64,000 nt of DNA from Furcasterigmium furcatum. Lineage: Eukaryota; Ascomycota; Sordariomycetes; Glomerellales; Plectosphaerellaceae. The stretch's first letter is position 1, and every line of letters begins with the position of its first letter. The position numbers and the translations under genes were made by a program. Below the pieces are notes generated by a model. It ran no database searches. It saw nothing but the letters and a program-made list of their open reading frames with translations, and had not been told where the DNA came from. The DNA is taken from the NCBI GenBank assembly GCA_001599815.1, contig BCIA01000004.1, forward strand, positions 4,428,082 to 4,492,081. Reading direction: 5' to 3'. This document shows positions 10,797 through 21,607 of this stretch, one piece after another.

Positions 10797-13700
10797 TCAG
10801 GTGTCTGGCCTCCCTGTTTGAGCCATCTTTCGCTCCTCTTTCAAAATCTCGAGTGCTGCCTCGGCGGCAATCGTTTCCGTCTCCAGCTTGCTTCCTCCCG
10901 CTTCCACGTCGACAACGCTCCTTGCGCCCACCAGGATCCTGCACCTCGCCCTGCCATCTGCCTCCAACTTGTAGTGCTCGTACTTCACAGTTGAGCAATC
11001 CACCACCTCACCCATCTCCTGCTTCGGATGCAATATGTGTACCTTGTCTCTGATCAGCCGCTCCAGCACCGGCAGGATCCCAAATCTCCTGACCACGTCA
11101 GCGCAGGCATCCATGTCGCCAGAGTCGATCCAAACAGCACCGATGATAGCTTCAAGCAAGTCCGAGTAGAACTTCCCGGCCTGCAGGCGCGCCAAAAGAG
11201 TCCAAGGGAACTTCTGTCCGTGTTGCAGAGCATCCAGGATCGGGCCGCGCAGGGAGGCGTGTCTCTCCTCCATCACCTTCTGTTCGGCGTCGATTCCTGC
11301 GGAGGAGTGGCGCATGAACTTCCAGAGCGGGAGGCGGAACTTGGTGAACTCTAATCCCGGCACTCTTCTGCTGTCATCGTAGATGCCCGCGTCTTCATCT
11401 GAGTTTGGGTCCTTGTCTGAGCCGCGCGCCGACGGAATGATGATTGTTTGCTCCTGTTCGAGGTGGTGCTCCAGGCACATAAAAGCCAGGAAATCACCAT
11501 TGACCGTTGCCGTCTTGAGTAGATGCACGTCGTGCTGCGCCAGATTCTCGGGGCCGAAGAGATGTTTGACAACGATGTAGTCGAGCACCGCGTCGCCTAA
11601 GCACTCGAGCCGCTCGAGGCAGCCGGACGCTAATCCAATATTAAAGGACGCGTGCGTCGTGGCCTCGACGAGCAGCGACTTTTTCTGAAAGGTGTAGCCA
11701 AGGAGTTCTTCCAGCGGTGCCAACGTCGAGGGAAGAGACTCGTCCGCAGGCGCGAAGTCGTAGATTGTCTGACGCGCATCGTCAAGTGGCATCCACTGGA
11801 GGCCGCCTATGAAGAGACGGATGCATTGAAGCGCCTTGGGAAGCCCTCCATCGTGGTAAGATGCCCCAATCAGAGCCTCTACCACATCCGCCAGTGTCTT
11901 TGACGACATCTCTCGAGGGCCAGAGTCACTCTGCATTTCCGTCAGGATGTCGTCGACGTACTTGGGACGCCACTTGTGTCCAGTGAAGGCTCTCGTCAAG
12001 ATGAATCTGTCCAACCCACGATCTAGAGCGGCCCGGCAAAGCCTCGAGTTGCACACGATCCCGTCCTTCTTGATGCTGAGATATCCCACGGGGAGGTCGG
12101 GGTCTAGAGATGGGATCAGTGAGCTGATGCAGTCAACAACCCCAAAGAAAACAACTTACTCAAGGCGGCCACATTCATCGTTGTACATAGTTTCAGGATC
12201 GTGTCACCGAGCAGTTCGAGCCGCTCGTAGTTGGTGGGCTCTCGCGCAACCCCGGCGCTGATGGCTGTCTGAACAAGGTACAGGTCCGAGATGGCAACTT
12301 CGCAAAGGAGACTCGAAGAGAGCTCTGCTGCGACCAACCGCACCTCAATGTGATGAAGTATGGAGGGTATCAGCAACCCGAACCGAGCATGGGCAAGAGG
12401 GATGGTGTCGACCTTGGACCAGGTGATCGGGTACACTCTTTCGAATGGTTTGGTGGTGGTATTGGCGACTTTGGCCATCTCGCAGGGCGGACGATGAAGG
12501 AAATCTGCTCCTCTGGGCCATTTTCTCAGAGCGAGATACGGCACGTCGTCGGGGGCTTCGTCAAAACCTGGATTATCGTCGTATCCCCGAAACACCTTTC
12601 GGACATGGTCTTTCTGTGGTTTGGTCGGAATGACCTTTTCAAAGATGTAGGGGCAGGAGAACCTGTCTCTGACAAGATACTGGTCATCAAAGTCGACTTC
12701 ATCGTGAGCGTGGAGATTTTTCGCACTTAGTTGATTGATGTCTAGGTCCGCACCTCGGTACACGAGCGTTGCAACTTGCTGGCGATCTTCGCAAGCCCAT
12801 CGGTGTTGGAAGTTGAGAGCCAGGAGAACTGCAGTATGATCTCTCGTTGGGCGATTCGCGGGAGTCAGGGGCCCAAAGCTCAGAGTCCATACCTCTTCGT
12901 GCGAGAGGTAGATGGGGGTTGAGGGTATGTCGGGTAGGCAGACAGGGAGGAATAAGTCGTATTCGCCCCTTACAACCCCCTGGGGATCAGTCAGAGTTAC
13001 AGTCGCTGACCATATACTGCTAAAAGTGTCCCAGGCACGGGCTACCTGGAGCCAGACATTCAACAGGCCGTTGACCTGTACCAAGGCTGGCCGCCCCCCA
13101 ACCTGTGGCACAAGGTCCCCAACCTGGAGCGGGAGCAGATGGTCATTAACCAGACCAGTCTGATGGAGCGCAATGTAGGCTTGAAAGGCAGCATCCTTGG
13201 TTGAGTTCTTCGCGGACTTCCACAAGTTCTTGCTCGTCGCACGGCGCACGCCAGCTGGGATGTAGCTGGGGAGAAACACTGTGGTCTTGAGTGACGGAGG
13301 GTCGGCATCGTCCACGGGCTGGGTGATGTAGTCTGGCCGAGAATCGATGTATTGTCCAGGAGAAAGCCCTGCGCAAAAGTGGCTCAGATGGCTTTTGGCT
13401 TCGTCGTGGGTTAATCTTGCCCCCGTGGCTTCGACCACGTATATCTCCGAGGAGGTTTCCTCCAACTCTTCGAGATCTTCTAATTTCTTCAACTCTCGTT
13501 CTTGATCCTCGTACTGCCGCTTCATCATTGTCTCGAGGTGCTCCCATTCAGCACCCACTGGCGCCTGGGAGTCGAGAAGAACGATGAGTTTCGAGTCCCT
13601 TTCACGAGCTCGACCCCGTATCTGGATGAATGACTTGAGATTGGGCGGCTTGTCGAAACATATGACGAGATTGCAGGACGGTACGTCGATACCTTCCTCC

Positions 13701-15463
13701 AGGACGCTCGTAGAGATGAGAAGGTTGAGTTTGCCAGCTCTGAAATGCTGCAGGAAACTATCGTCGCCATGGAAGAGGTCCCAGATATCTCTCTTGCGCG
13801 CGGTGTACTGTGACGTGCCAGCCATGGCGCCGACGCGGGGGAATTTCTCCCGCGTTGCAGGGTGCGAGCTGATCACCTCTGCCAGGATGGATGCCGTCGT
13901 CCTCTCCTTGACGAAGATCAGGCCCACGGTGCTGTCCTCGCTCAGCAGCAACTGCTTCATCAACGCGGCTACCTTTCCAGTGACGGTATGCGCACCGAGA
14001 GCCTCTGTGATCGGTCCCTGGAACTGAACCTTGTTCAAAACGGACAACAGATACTGCTTCTCCTCATCCTTCCAGTCGTCGAGCCACAACTCTCGTGCGG
14101 CGATCGCGGCGCGGAACTTGTCGATCACTCTCGAGATGTAAAGGTCGGCCGCCCAGGGGCCAAGGTCGTGTAATATCTTCCGGGCCCTTTGGCAGAAAGA
14201 GAGCATCTGTTTCTGGATATAGGTGTTGTGCTCATCCAAGGCCGCGATGAGTTCACGCCGACTTCGGTCGGTACCCTGGGATTTGAGGTGAAGGATGTGG
14301 GGGTCCTCTGTGATGTCGAGGCCGCGGAAAACTTGCAACAGGCTCGCGAGGCTCGGCGTGTCGGGGAACGGGGGACCCTGATCGTAGGAGGCATGGCCCA
14401 ATCGCGGCTTCTTCACATGGGCCAAGAGCTCGATGCGGTGGACGGTGGGGCTTCGACAGACTGCATCCAGAGTCCGTTCGAGGGATTCGAGCCCATCGAT
14501 GTTGGAGTTCATGATGGGACTGGCGGTCATGCCCAGGATGTGCGGCACGTATGCGCCGTTCGCTTTCCGCGGGTGATAGTAGTCTCGCATGATTTTGCTG
14601 CAACTGGAATTCTTGACGGAGTTGTGAGCTGCTCACTGGTGAGATACAACGCCCAAAGACAATATCCAGGTATGTGGCTGGTTATCACGACTTACCTTCA
14701 TCGAAGACGATGAGCGAGAGTCTGTCCATCTCTACGAATGCGTGGGCCATGGCGTCCGCAAGGATCTGGGGGGTCGAAACAACGACTCTTACGTTCAAAA
14801 GGCATGCGTCCCAGTGATCCTGGTCCGACCAGGCCTTGATATTGTCTTGGCCTTGAAGCATCTTGATCTGGACAGCCGGGATCTGGGTCCTCAGGACATT
14901 ATCCTGCTGGTTGCAGAGTTGGACTGTTGGGGCAAGAAACCAGACAATCTGCCGAGTTCTGTCAGCGAGGAAGACGATTGCTCGAGGGGATCGAACAACC
15001 AACCTTGTCTGGACCGGTCCGGTCGAGCTCGGCTCTGATGCGTAGCACGGCTCTGTAGTCGGCCTGGTCAGCAACTGGGCTGGGCAGTCAGTTTCACGGA
15101 CCGACTCTACTTACACCTGAGTCTTCCCGCTCCCTGTGTCCATCTGCAAAGTTTCGATAAGCCCTCTGCGCATTCATGTGTCGAGGAATACCGTCGACTT
15201 ACAGCGAGTATGATGTTGCGCTGCATGCTCGCCGCGAACATCTCACGCTGGTACGCCCGGGCGTCGAGAAGACCGGGTGCCGTCTCTGGCTGGGATCCCG
15301 CTTCCGGAACGACAGGCATAGTTTCCGATGGATTAGTAGGTGGAATCAGGGGAATGCTATCCTCATCCGCGAGAATGAGGTCATCATCCTCTAGTAAGGC
15401 TGCGCCGCCGCTTGGTGAACCCGAAGCTTCGGACGAAGAGGCCGAGTCGGATGGGGAAGCCAT
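10797..15463 (-). CDS. dcl2: Dicer-like protein 2
   Basis: Six minus-strand exons (15463-15203, 15143-15115, 15052-15004, 14948-14696, 14628-12160, 12103-10797) give 1455 residues. Order: DExH helicase with Walker A TGSGKTQ (about residues 90-96), DEAH (196-199) and TASP; helicase C with STSVLEEGIDVP and QIRGRARE (about 530-540); Dicer dimerisation (DUF283) region near 680-700 (STKDAAFQAYIALHQ); RNase IIIa (ERLELLGDTILKL near 1000, ADVVEALIGA near 1090); RNase IIIb (ERLECLGDAVLDYIV near 1185, DLLEAIIGAVWIDSG); and a short dsRNA-binding-like C-terminus. No PAZ domain is obvious. Such proteins cut double-stranded RNA into small RNAs for quelling and antiviral silencing. Length and helicase sequence favour DCL2 over DCL1. 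Exon 2 is only 29 bases and holds the whole Walker A motif. Confidence 0.93.
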
Positions 15464-16229
15464 TGGCCTGATTCGGTATCAAGTTGAAAGCCTCCGGCCT
15501 TGGGAAAGATTCAAATGCAGGAGGTAAGTGAGCCAGCGAAGTAGTGAATCAGTAGCTGAGGGGAGTCCAGACGCTGCTAGCGGAACTGGAGGGCAAGGAG
15601 AAAACTAAAAGAAAATCCCCCAGATGCTGGAAGCAAAAGCGCTTGTGGAAGAGCCAATTTATATAGCCTAGTGGTTGTGGTGCAAAGTGCAACACCCGTT
15701 GCCTCCTCAAGCAACATTGGATGGGAGGTGGTGGTTGCTTCTCCTTCCACCTGCCGTCCCCTACCTATGGTCGGTATCGTGTCCTGGATCTTAGCCGCTG
15801 GACCTGCAGGAGGCCCACCATCAACGCCTCCAGAGCAGTACTGATGACCAGCAGCCAATCTGATTCCATTGCGCAGGCGTGCTGAGCGGGGAGAAACTGC
15901 ATCCTCGAGATGAAAGTGGGAAAGGAGAACATCTCGAGGCGGGACGAAGTGACAATGGAGGTCATGACACTTTCACAGCGGGGGAACGATACAGTATTGC
16001 ACGGGGACTGGCACTGTCCTCTCGAGGCTGAGACTGTCGACCTCTTCAACCATCACGGTCAAAGTCACCGGCTGGAAAGTCGTCCGTGTCATGTGGAGGC
16101 GTCACGGCATCCCTCTCATGGGGAGAACTCCATGGCAATGTGGCCGTTCCAAGCTCCGCCTGATTTCTCTAAGCCTCCTATAGTACACGGGTTACAGTGA
16201 TGCTGCTGAGTGAGACGTATGCGCCGAAT
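15464..16229. other. Intergenic: DCL2 promoter and PRE8 3' flank
   Basis: This is the upstream region of the Dicer-like gene, adjoining the 3' end of the proteasome gene. No coding region is seen. Open frames of under 100 codons have no features. Confidence 0.5.
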
Positions 16230-17301
16230 CTATAGGTTCGTCAGGTAATCCTCAATCTCCTGAGGGCTCAGCTTCCTGAAGCGGGGGCCTTGAGCGCCCT
16301 CCACGCCCTCAATGCCGAGGAGATGGTCCGCCGGGGGTCCGACAATGCCTGTGAACGGGTCAGCTGCGTGCTCAGGGATCTGGGTCTAAGTGCCCTTTAC
16401 TCACCGATCTCGATGGTGTCTCCGTTCATCTCGCCCTCAATCGTCTCCTTCAGCGTGAGCAGCGCAATGTGCACCGCATCCTCGAGCTCCAGGCCCTCCG
16501 TGTACCTCTTCTCCAGGAACGTCTTGGCCGAGGTCGCGCTCTTGCCGATCGCGGTCGCCTTCCAGGGGAAGTAGCTGCCAGACGGATCAACCTGGTACAG
16601 CATAGGGCCTCCCTTGAGGATGCCGCCCGTCTTGCCGGAAGGCTTCTTCTCCTCGCCCTCGGTCGGCTGGGCGGCGGCGGCGCCTTCCTCCTCCTCGGGA
16701 AGGATACCCTCGTCCCAGCCCGCAATCAGCAAGCTGACACCGTACGGCCTGACACCGCCGGACTGGGTAGCCTCCTGCATGACCCTGGCGACATCCTGCA
16801 CCAATATCCGCGTCGGGGGGTACTCGTTGTAGATGCGCTTGTAGCCCGTGTGCGACACCTTGCGTGCCTTGTCGACGAGCACTCTGTAGTCGGGGCCCAT
16901 GCCTGAGTAGACCATGCCGATGTTGGGGGTGACGAGGCTGATCTTGGAAAGCGAGCTGTGGTCGGCGAGGGGGGAAGACGACTTCTTCTCGGTTGCGAGG
17001 ACGATACCGTTGGTAGCTTCGTCGAGTCAGCCGTGGACATCAAGTTGGACATGGCGGGGCCGCATTACCTTTGATGCCGAGAGCGGTGACGCCCTGGTTC
17101 ACAGCGTTGAGGGCATACTCTGCACGTTACGTTAGGTTTCTGCAGGAAAAACGCTGGGTCCATCGCCGTGGAGCAGGCATACCAATCTGGACCAGCTTGC
17201 CGCTGCGTGTTTGTTAGCAAGAGATCCGGTGATAGCTGGACAACGGATGGCACGAACCTGGGCGAGAAAGTCGTCAGGGAGAACGAATATCTGTCCGCCA
17301 T
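16230..17301 (-). CDS. PRE8: 20S proteasome subunit alpha type-2
   Basis: Five exons on the minus strand (17301-17258, 17202-17183, 17119-17069, 17016-16405, 16348-16230) give 281 residues. The alpha-ring signature runs across the first junctions ([20 protein letters not shown]), followed by the alpha-2-specific ALNAVNQGVTALGIKATNG. The C-terminus is ...LSPQEIEDYLTNL. The protein is a structural, non-catalytic subunit of the outer ring of the 20S core, acting in cytosol and nucleus. It is about 30 residues longer than yeast Pre8 because of an acidic and Ala/Lys-rich insert (EEEEGAAAAQPTEGEEKK) in the C-terminal half. I recall similar inserts in filamentous fungi. Exons 1-3 are tiny (44, 20 and 51 bases). 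Confidence 0.95.
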
Positions 17302-17737
17302 GACTTGTGATCGGTTGCGTATGGAAGTGGGAGATGGGTTCGGTCGACTGTGCTGGAAGGGCGGCGGTAAGGGCTGGGAATTTGATTGAAGGTCAAACGA
17401 ACTGAGGCTGCTGGAGCTTGGTTGTACTTTGGGTTGGTAGCTCCCTCCTCCCAGGCACCTCGCGCCGCGTCAAGCTCGCTAGCCTGCGACAGCTCGAGCG
17501 GCCTGTTACGTTCACGTGATCTGGCACGTGCCACCATGCTGAGTGGCCTCCATGACTGCCAAGGTGTCTGAGCTTTTGCTGACCGTTGCCCGCAAACTGG
17601 AAGCTTCCACCACCTCTTCTGCCAACCCACCATCCCCGGGCCCTGTGAACAACTGGCCATTCTGATTTTTCCTTCTCCCCTGCGCTCTGCAACCAGTCTC
17701 GGAGCATGAATGCCTCTAGGCTGATCTCGGGTTCGCC
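17302..17737. promoter_or_regulatory. Divergent promoter with two E-boxes
   Basis: This 436-base region separates the start codons of PRE8 (-) and the RING-CH gene (+). It contains TCACGTGA (17512-17519) and GGCACGTGCC (17523-17532), two CACGTG palindromes whose centres are 12 bases apart. They would suit a bHLH dimer pair. GGTGGCAC on the minus strand (17529-17536) resembles, but does not match, the yeast proteasome element GGTGGCAAA. Confidence 0.4.
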
Positions 17738-18751
17738 ATGGACTCAACATCAGCAACTTGGTCGTGGCGCGACTTGTCTTCTGACTCGGAACCTCCCAAC
17801 GTGAACCAGGAGCCGAGACATCGGCAAACGACACAACCTGAAGACCGTGAAGACACGGCACCACGAGGCCAAGGGCAGGACTCTCACCAACACAGAGAAG
17901 CCCCCAACGAGACACGAGACAATGCCAATACTCCGCCGCGACGGAAGCACTACGGCGAGCGCACCTGTCGAATCTGCCTCGACACCGTCCAGCCTCGATT
18001 CGCTGACCCTGTCACTGGTGTGCTAGGCGGGCTCATGGGCGAAGGATCCAAACCGGTCTATATCTCACCTGACGATCCGGGCCTCGGCCGTCTCATCTCG
18101 CCATGCAAGTGCAAGGGTTCGCAGCGCTACGTCCACCAAGGCTGCCTCGACGCCTGGAGAAAGGCAAACCCCGGCGGCGGTACCAACCCCAACTTCTTCA
18201 CCTGCCCGACATGCCACTACAACTACCGCGTCGGGCGCCTAACGTGGGCCCGGCAGCTGCAGAGTAGCGCTGCTCAAGTCGCTCTCACTGCCTTCATCTT
18301 CCTGTTCGCAGTCTTTCTTCTCGGTTTCGTCGCCGAGCCCATCTTCAGCTTGTGGAATGACCCTGTAGGCACCATTGCCGACACGGTCGCCGGCGTCGTC
18401 GACGATATTGAGGCCCGCGAGCCACTGCCCCGGGCCCCGAGCGACGGAACTTGGGCAGATCACTTCTTCAACGGCTTCATGTCCCTCGGCATCATCGGCT
18501 TCGCGAAGTATCTCATCGGCATGACCCCGTGGCAGTGGTGGAACATGCGGTCCAGCGGTATCATGGGTGGCGGCACCCGACGTGGAGGCCGCAACCGCGC
18601 AGAGAACATCAGCTGGGCGCTCGTCATGATCGGTGCCATGTCTTTCGTCTATTCCGTCTGGAAGGCTGTCCGGTTCGTCAGCACCAGGATTCTTAAGATG
18701 GCCGGTGACTCCGTACTGGACGTGGGTGGCGACGACGAGGATGAGGAGTGA
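17738..18751 (+). CDS. RING-CH (RINGv) membrane E3 ubiquitin ligase
   Basis: Single exon of 337 residues. The N-terminal 70 residues are polar and probably disordered. A C4HC3 RING-CH finger follows: C77, C80, C123, C125, H133, C136, C156 and C159, with the typical SPCKCKGSQRYVHQGCLDAW core. The long loop between the second and third cysteines is usual for fungal members. Hydrophobic segments at about 180-198, 240-260 and 285-305 suggest a membrane-anchored ligase like MARCH or Ssm4-related proteins of the ER or endosomes. An acidic tail (GGDDEDEE) ends the protein. Ligase activity is inferred from the finger. The substrate and exact membrane are unknown. Confidence 0.88.
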   Translation: MDSTSATWSWRDLSSDSEPPNVNQEPRHRQTTQPEDREDTAPRGQGQDSHQHREAPNETRDNANTPPRRKHYGERTCRICLDTVQPRFADPVTGVLGGLMGEGSKPVYISPDDPGLGRLISPCKCKGSQRYVHQGCLDAWRKANPGGGTNPNFFTCPTCHYNYRVGRLTWARQLQSSAAQVALTAFIFLFAVFLLGFVAEPIFSLWNDPVGTIADTVAGVVDDIEAREPLPRAPSDGTWADHFFNGFMSLGIIGFAKYLIGMTPWQWWNMRSSGIMGGGTRRGGRNRAENISWALVMIGAMSFVYSVWKAVRFVSTRILKMAGDSVLDVGGDDEDEE

Positions 18752-19941
18752 TATCTTCACCATGTTTCCCTCATCAGTGGTCATAGGGCGAATTTGCAAG
18801 CCTTGATTTGCCCTCTGCCGAGGGCAAGGCTCACCTAACCACCTTCGCAGCATCTCAGAAAATGTGCCTCCTCGCCAGCTTTTGCTGGACAAACGTACCC
18901 TGCACACTCTTAAGTTGCCTCGAAGTTTTTCTTCCATATCGTGTCAACTAGTCTGTGTGCAAAGATCGAGTCTCTGCCTTCGTCTCTGGACGCGGCCGTT
19001 CTGGCCGCGCCCAATCTGGACTGGCAACGATGTCACGCTTGGAAGCACCCTCGGCCTTTGGCCGTGGTGTCTACGCCCGTCGCGACTTTGCTGGCCGTCA
19101 TACTGACCAAGTCAACCATCGTCGTCGGCACCAGCTGATACATATACATATTGAGTTGTGTCGGCTTCCAAGAAGGGGAAGGGGAAAGGAAGATATTCCG
19201 TAGCATAGGTATGATCTAGGAAGCCCCTTGAAATAGATCTTTTCCCCAAACATCCAGCGGGTGATCAAACTGTGAATAGGACCCAGGGTGTGACCTTTGG
19301 TCTAAGATATCGAGAACGTCACGCATGAAAAGGGATGGCATCTCATGATGGTGCATGCTTCAGTCGTAAGAGTTTACAAGGTCACCTTTCAGCTCTATTA
19401 GCCCATCCAGATGCATCCTAGCCTCCAGTATGATTCCCTCCTCATCTGCCACTTGATATCCCTTCTTTCTGCTGTCTCTTGAACCCTTCATGATGTGACG
19501 GCAGATCCGCCAAGGTGAGCTCGGTATCCAACGGCGCTAGTCCAGACCTACATCCCATGTTGCATGGCGCCCCACAAATTAAGACAGGTGTGCTGCCCAT
19601 TGCCCTTGCATCTTTGGTCATCGAATTTGGACCTTGAATTAGAACACCATCTCGACCTCAGTTCCCATCTCTCCCTCTGCAAATTGCAGTTCCCAGCAGA
19701 GGCGTGTGCTCAAGCTGCCACCGCAAATCTGCAGCAGTCCCTGAGCGCCGTGAGATTGGTCTACCTCCGCCGCACGCATGCTCCCTCTCTAGATCCATTC
19801 CGATCGACCCCTCCCTCGACTGCGACCAGGGACGCTTCCCCAGCCGCCAACTTTGACAGATCTTCTCGTCACAAGGCAGAGTTCCTATTGCCCTGCCTTA
19901 TACCAGCTTCTCAGGCGGCGCGCGCCCGCCAGATCGACACA
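18752..19941. other. Intergenic, upstream of the GT34 gene
   Basis: An 1190-base gap between two plus-strand genes. An ATG at 19564 opens a frame that continues into the GT34 coding frame and could extend it by 126 residues. That extension is Leu/Ser/Ala-rich with no domain and is more likely leader sequence. Nothing else is seen. Confidence 0.45.
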
Positions 19942-21001
19942 ATGCACTTCGCATACCCGCCTCGCAAGAGCTCGAACCCTCCCCCATTCCGACCGCGATC
20001 TTCCAAATTGCCACACCTGCGACGGAGTCGCGTCAAGACAATATCCGTCATTGCGCTGATAGTCATTGGATTTGTTTGGATAGCGTCGAAGCTCTTCTCG
20101 GGCTCTGCGCCGCCGCAGAGGCAGCCGTCGGGGAAGCCGCCGGTGGTGGTTGTGACGGTACTGGACCCGTCCGCATACGGCCAGGCGCACTCGGACAGCA
20201 TACGGGAGAACAGGGAGCAGTATGCCGCAAGGCACGGTATGGGAGCCCTCCCCAGGTCGGAAGGCAGTGCCGTCAACTGACATGCATTCTCAGGGTACGA
20301 GACGATGGTCGTGCAGGTGGGAGAGTATGACCTGGAAGGATCACCCTTGACGTGGACCAAAGTGGTGGCGCTCCGGCATGCGATGGTCAAGTTCCCCGAA
20401 TGCCGGTTTATGTGGTATCTTGACCAGGACGCGTATATCATGGACCCTTCCGTCGCGGTGGAGGATAAGATCATGAGCCCGGAAAAGCTGGAGAAGGCCA
20501 TGCTCAGAGACTTGCCTGTCGTGCCGCCGGACAGCATTATCAAGACTTTCCCGCACCTCAAGGGCCGAGATGTAGACTTTGTCTTGTCTCAAGACCGCGA
20601 GGGATTGTCCATTGGCAGCTTCGTCGTGCGGAACGGGGAGTGGGCTCAGTTCTTCCTCGAGACCTGGTATGATCCGCTGTACCGGGCGTACAACTTCCAG
20701 AAAGCGGAGGGGCATGCTCTGGTAAGTTCTGCTAGCACCCATTTGTTTGCGGGATTCTAATCGTGTTTTGCAGGAGCATATTGTGCAGTGGCACCCCACC
20801 ATTCTCTCGAAGCTGGCTATCGTGCCTCAGGGTCTCATGAGCCCCTATTCCACGGCTGATAAGGGCGAGCATGTGTACAAGACAGGTGACTTTGTGGTTC
20901 GAGCCGCAGGGTGCTTCAAGAACGGCGAGGGCCATAAGACGTGCGAGCGCGAGCTGTCCAAGTACAAGGAGCAGTGGGAAAAGGCGTTTGCTGAGGCCTG
21001 A
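19942..21001 (+). CDS. GT34 alpha-1,6-mannosyltransferase (Mnn10/Mnn11 type)
   Basis: Three exons (19942-20236, 20294-20721, 20774-21001) give 316 residues. The product is a type II Golgi membrane protein: a short basic cytosolic tail (MHFAYPPRKSSN...), one signal-anchor helix (ISVIALIVIGFVWIASKLF), then a lumenal catalytic domain with a DxD-type site in WYLDQDAYIMDP. Conserved GT34 blocks are LTWTKVVALRHAM, GSFVVRNGEWAQFFLETWYD and EHIVQWHPTILSKL. In yeast, Mnn10 and Mnn11 are subunits of mannan polymerase II, which extends N-glycan outer chains in the Golgi. The start is placed at the conserved MHFAYPP; an in-frame ATG 378 bases upstream is the alternative. Mnn10 and Mnn11 cannot be told apart here. 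Confidence 0.9.
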
Positions 21002-21607
21002 GATCAGGCTTCCCTCCTACAAGTTGGGATATCATACGGATGAGGAAAGGCGCTCAAGACGGCGTTCTCCAAGGTTGGACTGCATTGGTCGGTGTCTCGT
21101 TACGACGAGCAAGAGGCGTTGTTAGATCTGTATTATCATCAGGGGTACCGGAGACCGATACGTCCGTCTCCGATGTGTCTATCTTCGAATACGACACTGG
21201 TCCAATGCACCTCGGCGGTGGTGGTCTGTTCCCGGAATGACGATGGATGGGAGCGAAGGGCCCGTAAAGGGCAGGTGGATCCCGGCCGAAAGCTCCCCCT
21301 TCAGAGTGAATCCCTGCCCTGCGGCCCCGGCCGGGGGGCGCTAGCTCAGCAATGGCGCATGTGACGGCCGGCAACGCCAGCCGGGGGTGGTGTCCAAAAT
21401 CTCCAAGAAGAGCCCATGCCCCACCAATTTTTGGTCAACCTACGTTCCAGGTTCCTTCGAGGTCTCGTCACTTTGCCTCAAACTCCGGGCGGAGTATAAG
21501 TATCCCACGCCACGACGGCCGATAGCATACGGACGCGCCCATGCGATTGACCACCTAGACTCTGTCGATATATCCCACGCGCCCGGCATATACCGGTCAC
21601 TACAGCC
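21002..21607. other. Intergenic, DPL1 promoter
   Basis: No coding region is seen. A TATAAG sequence lies at 21495-21500, about 110 bases before the DPL1 start codon. Confidence 0.45.
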
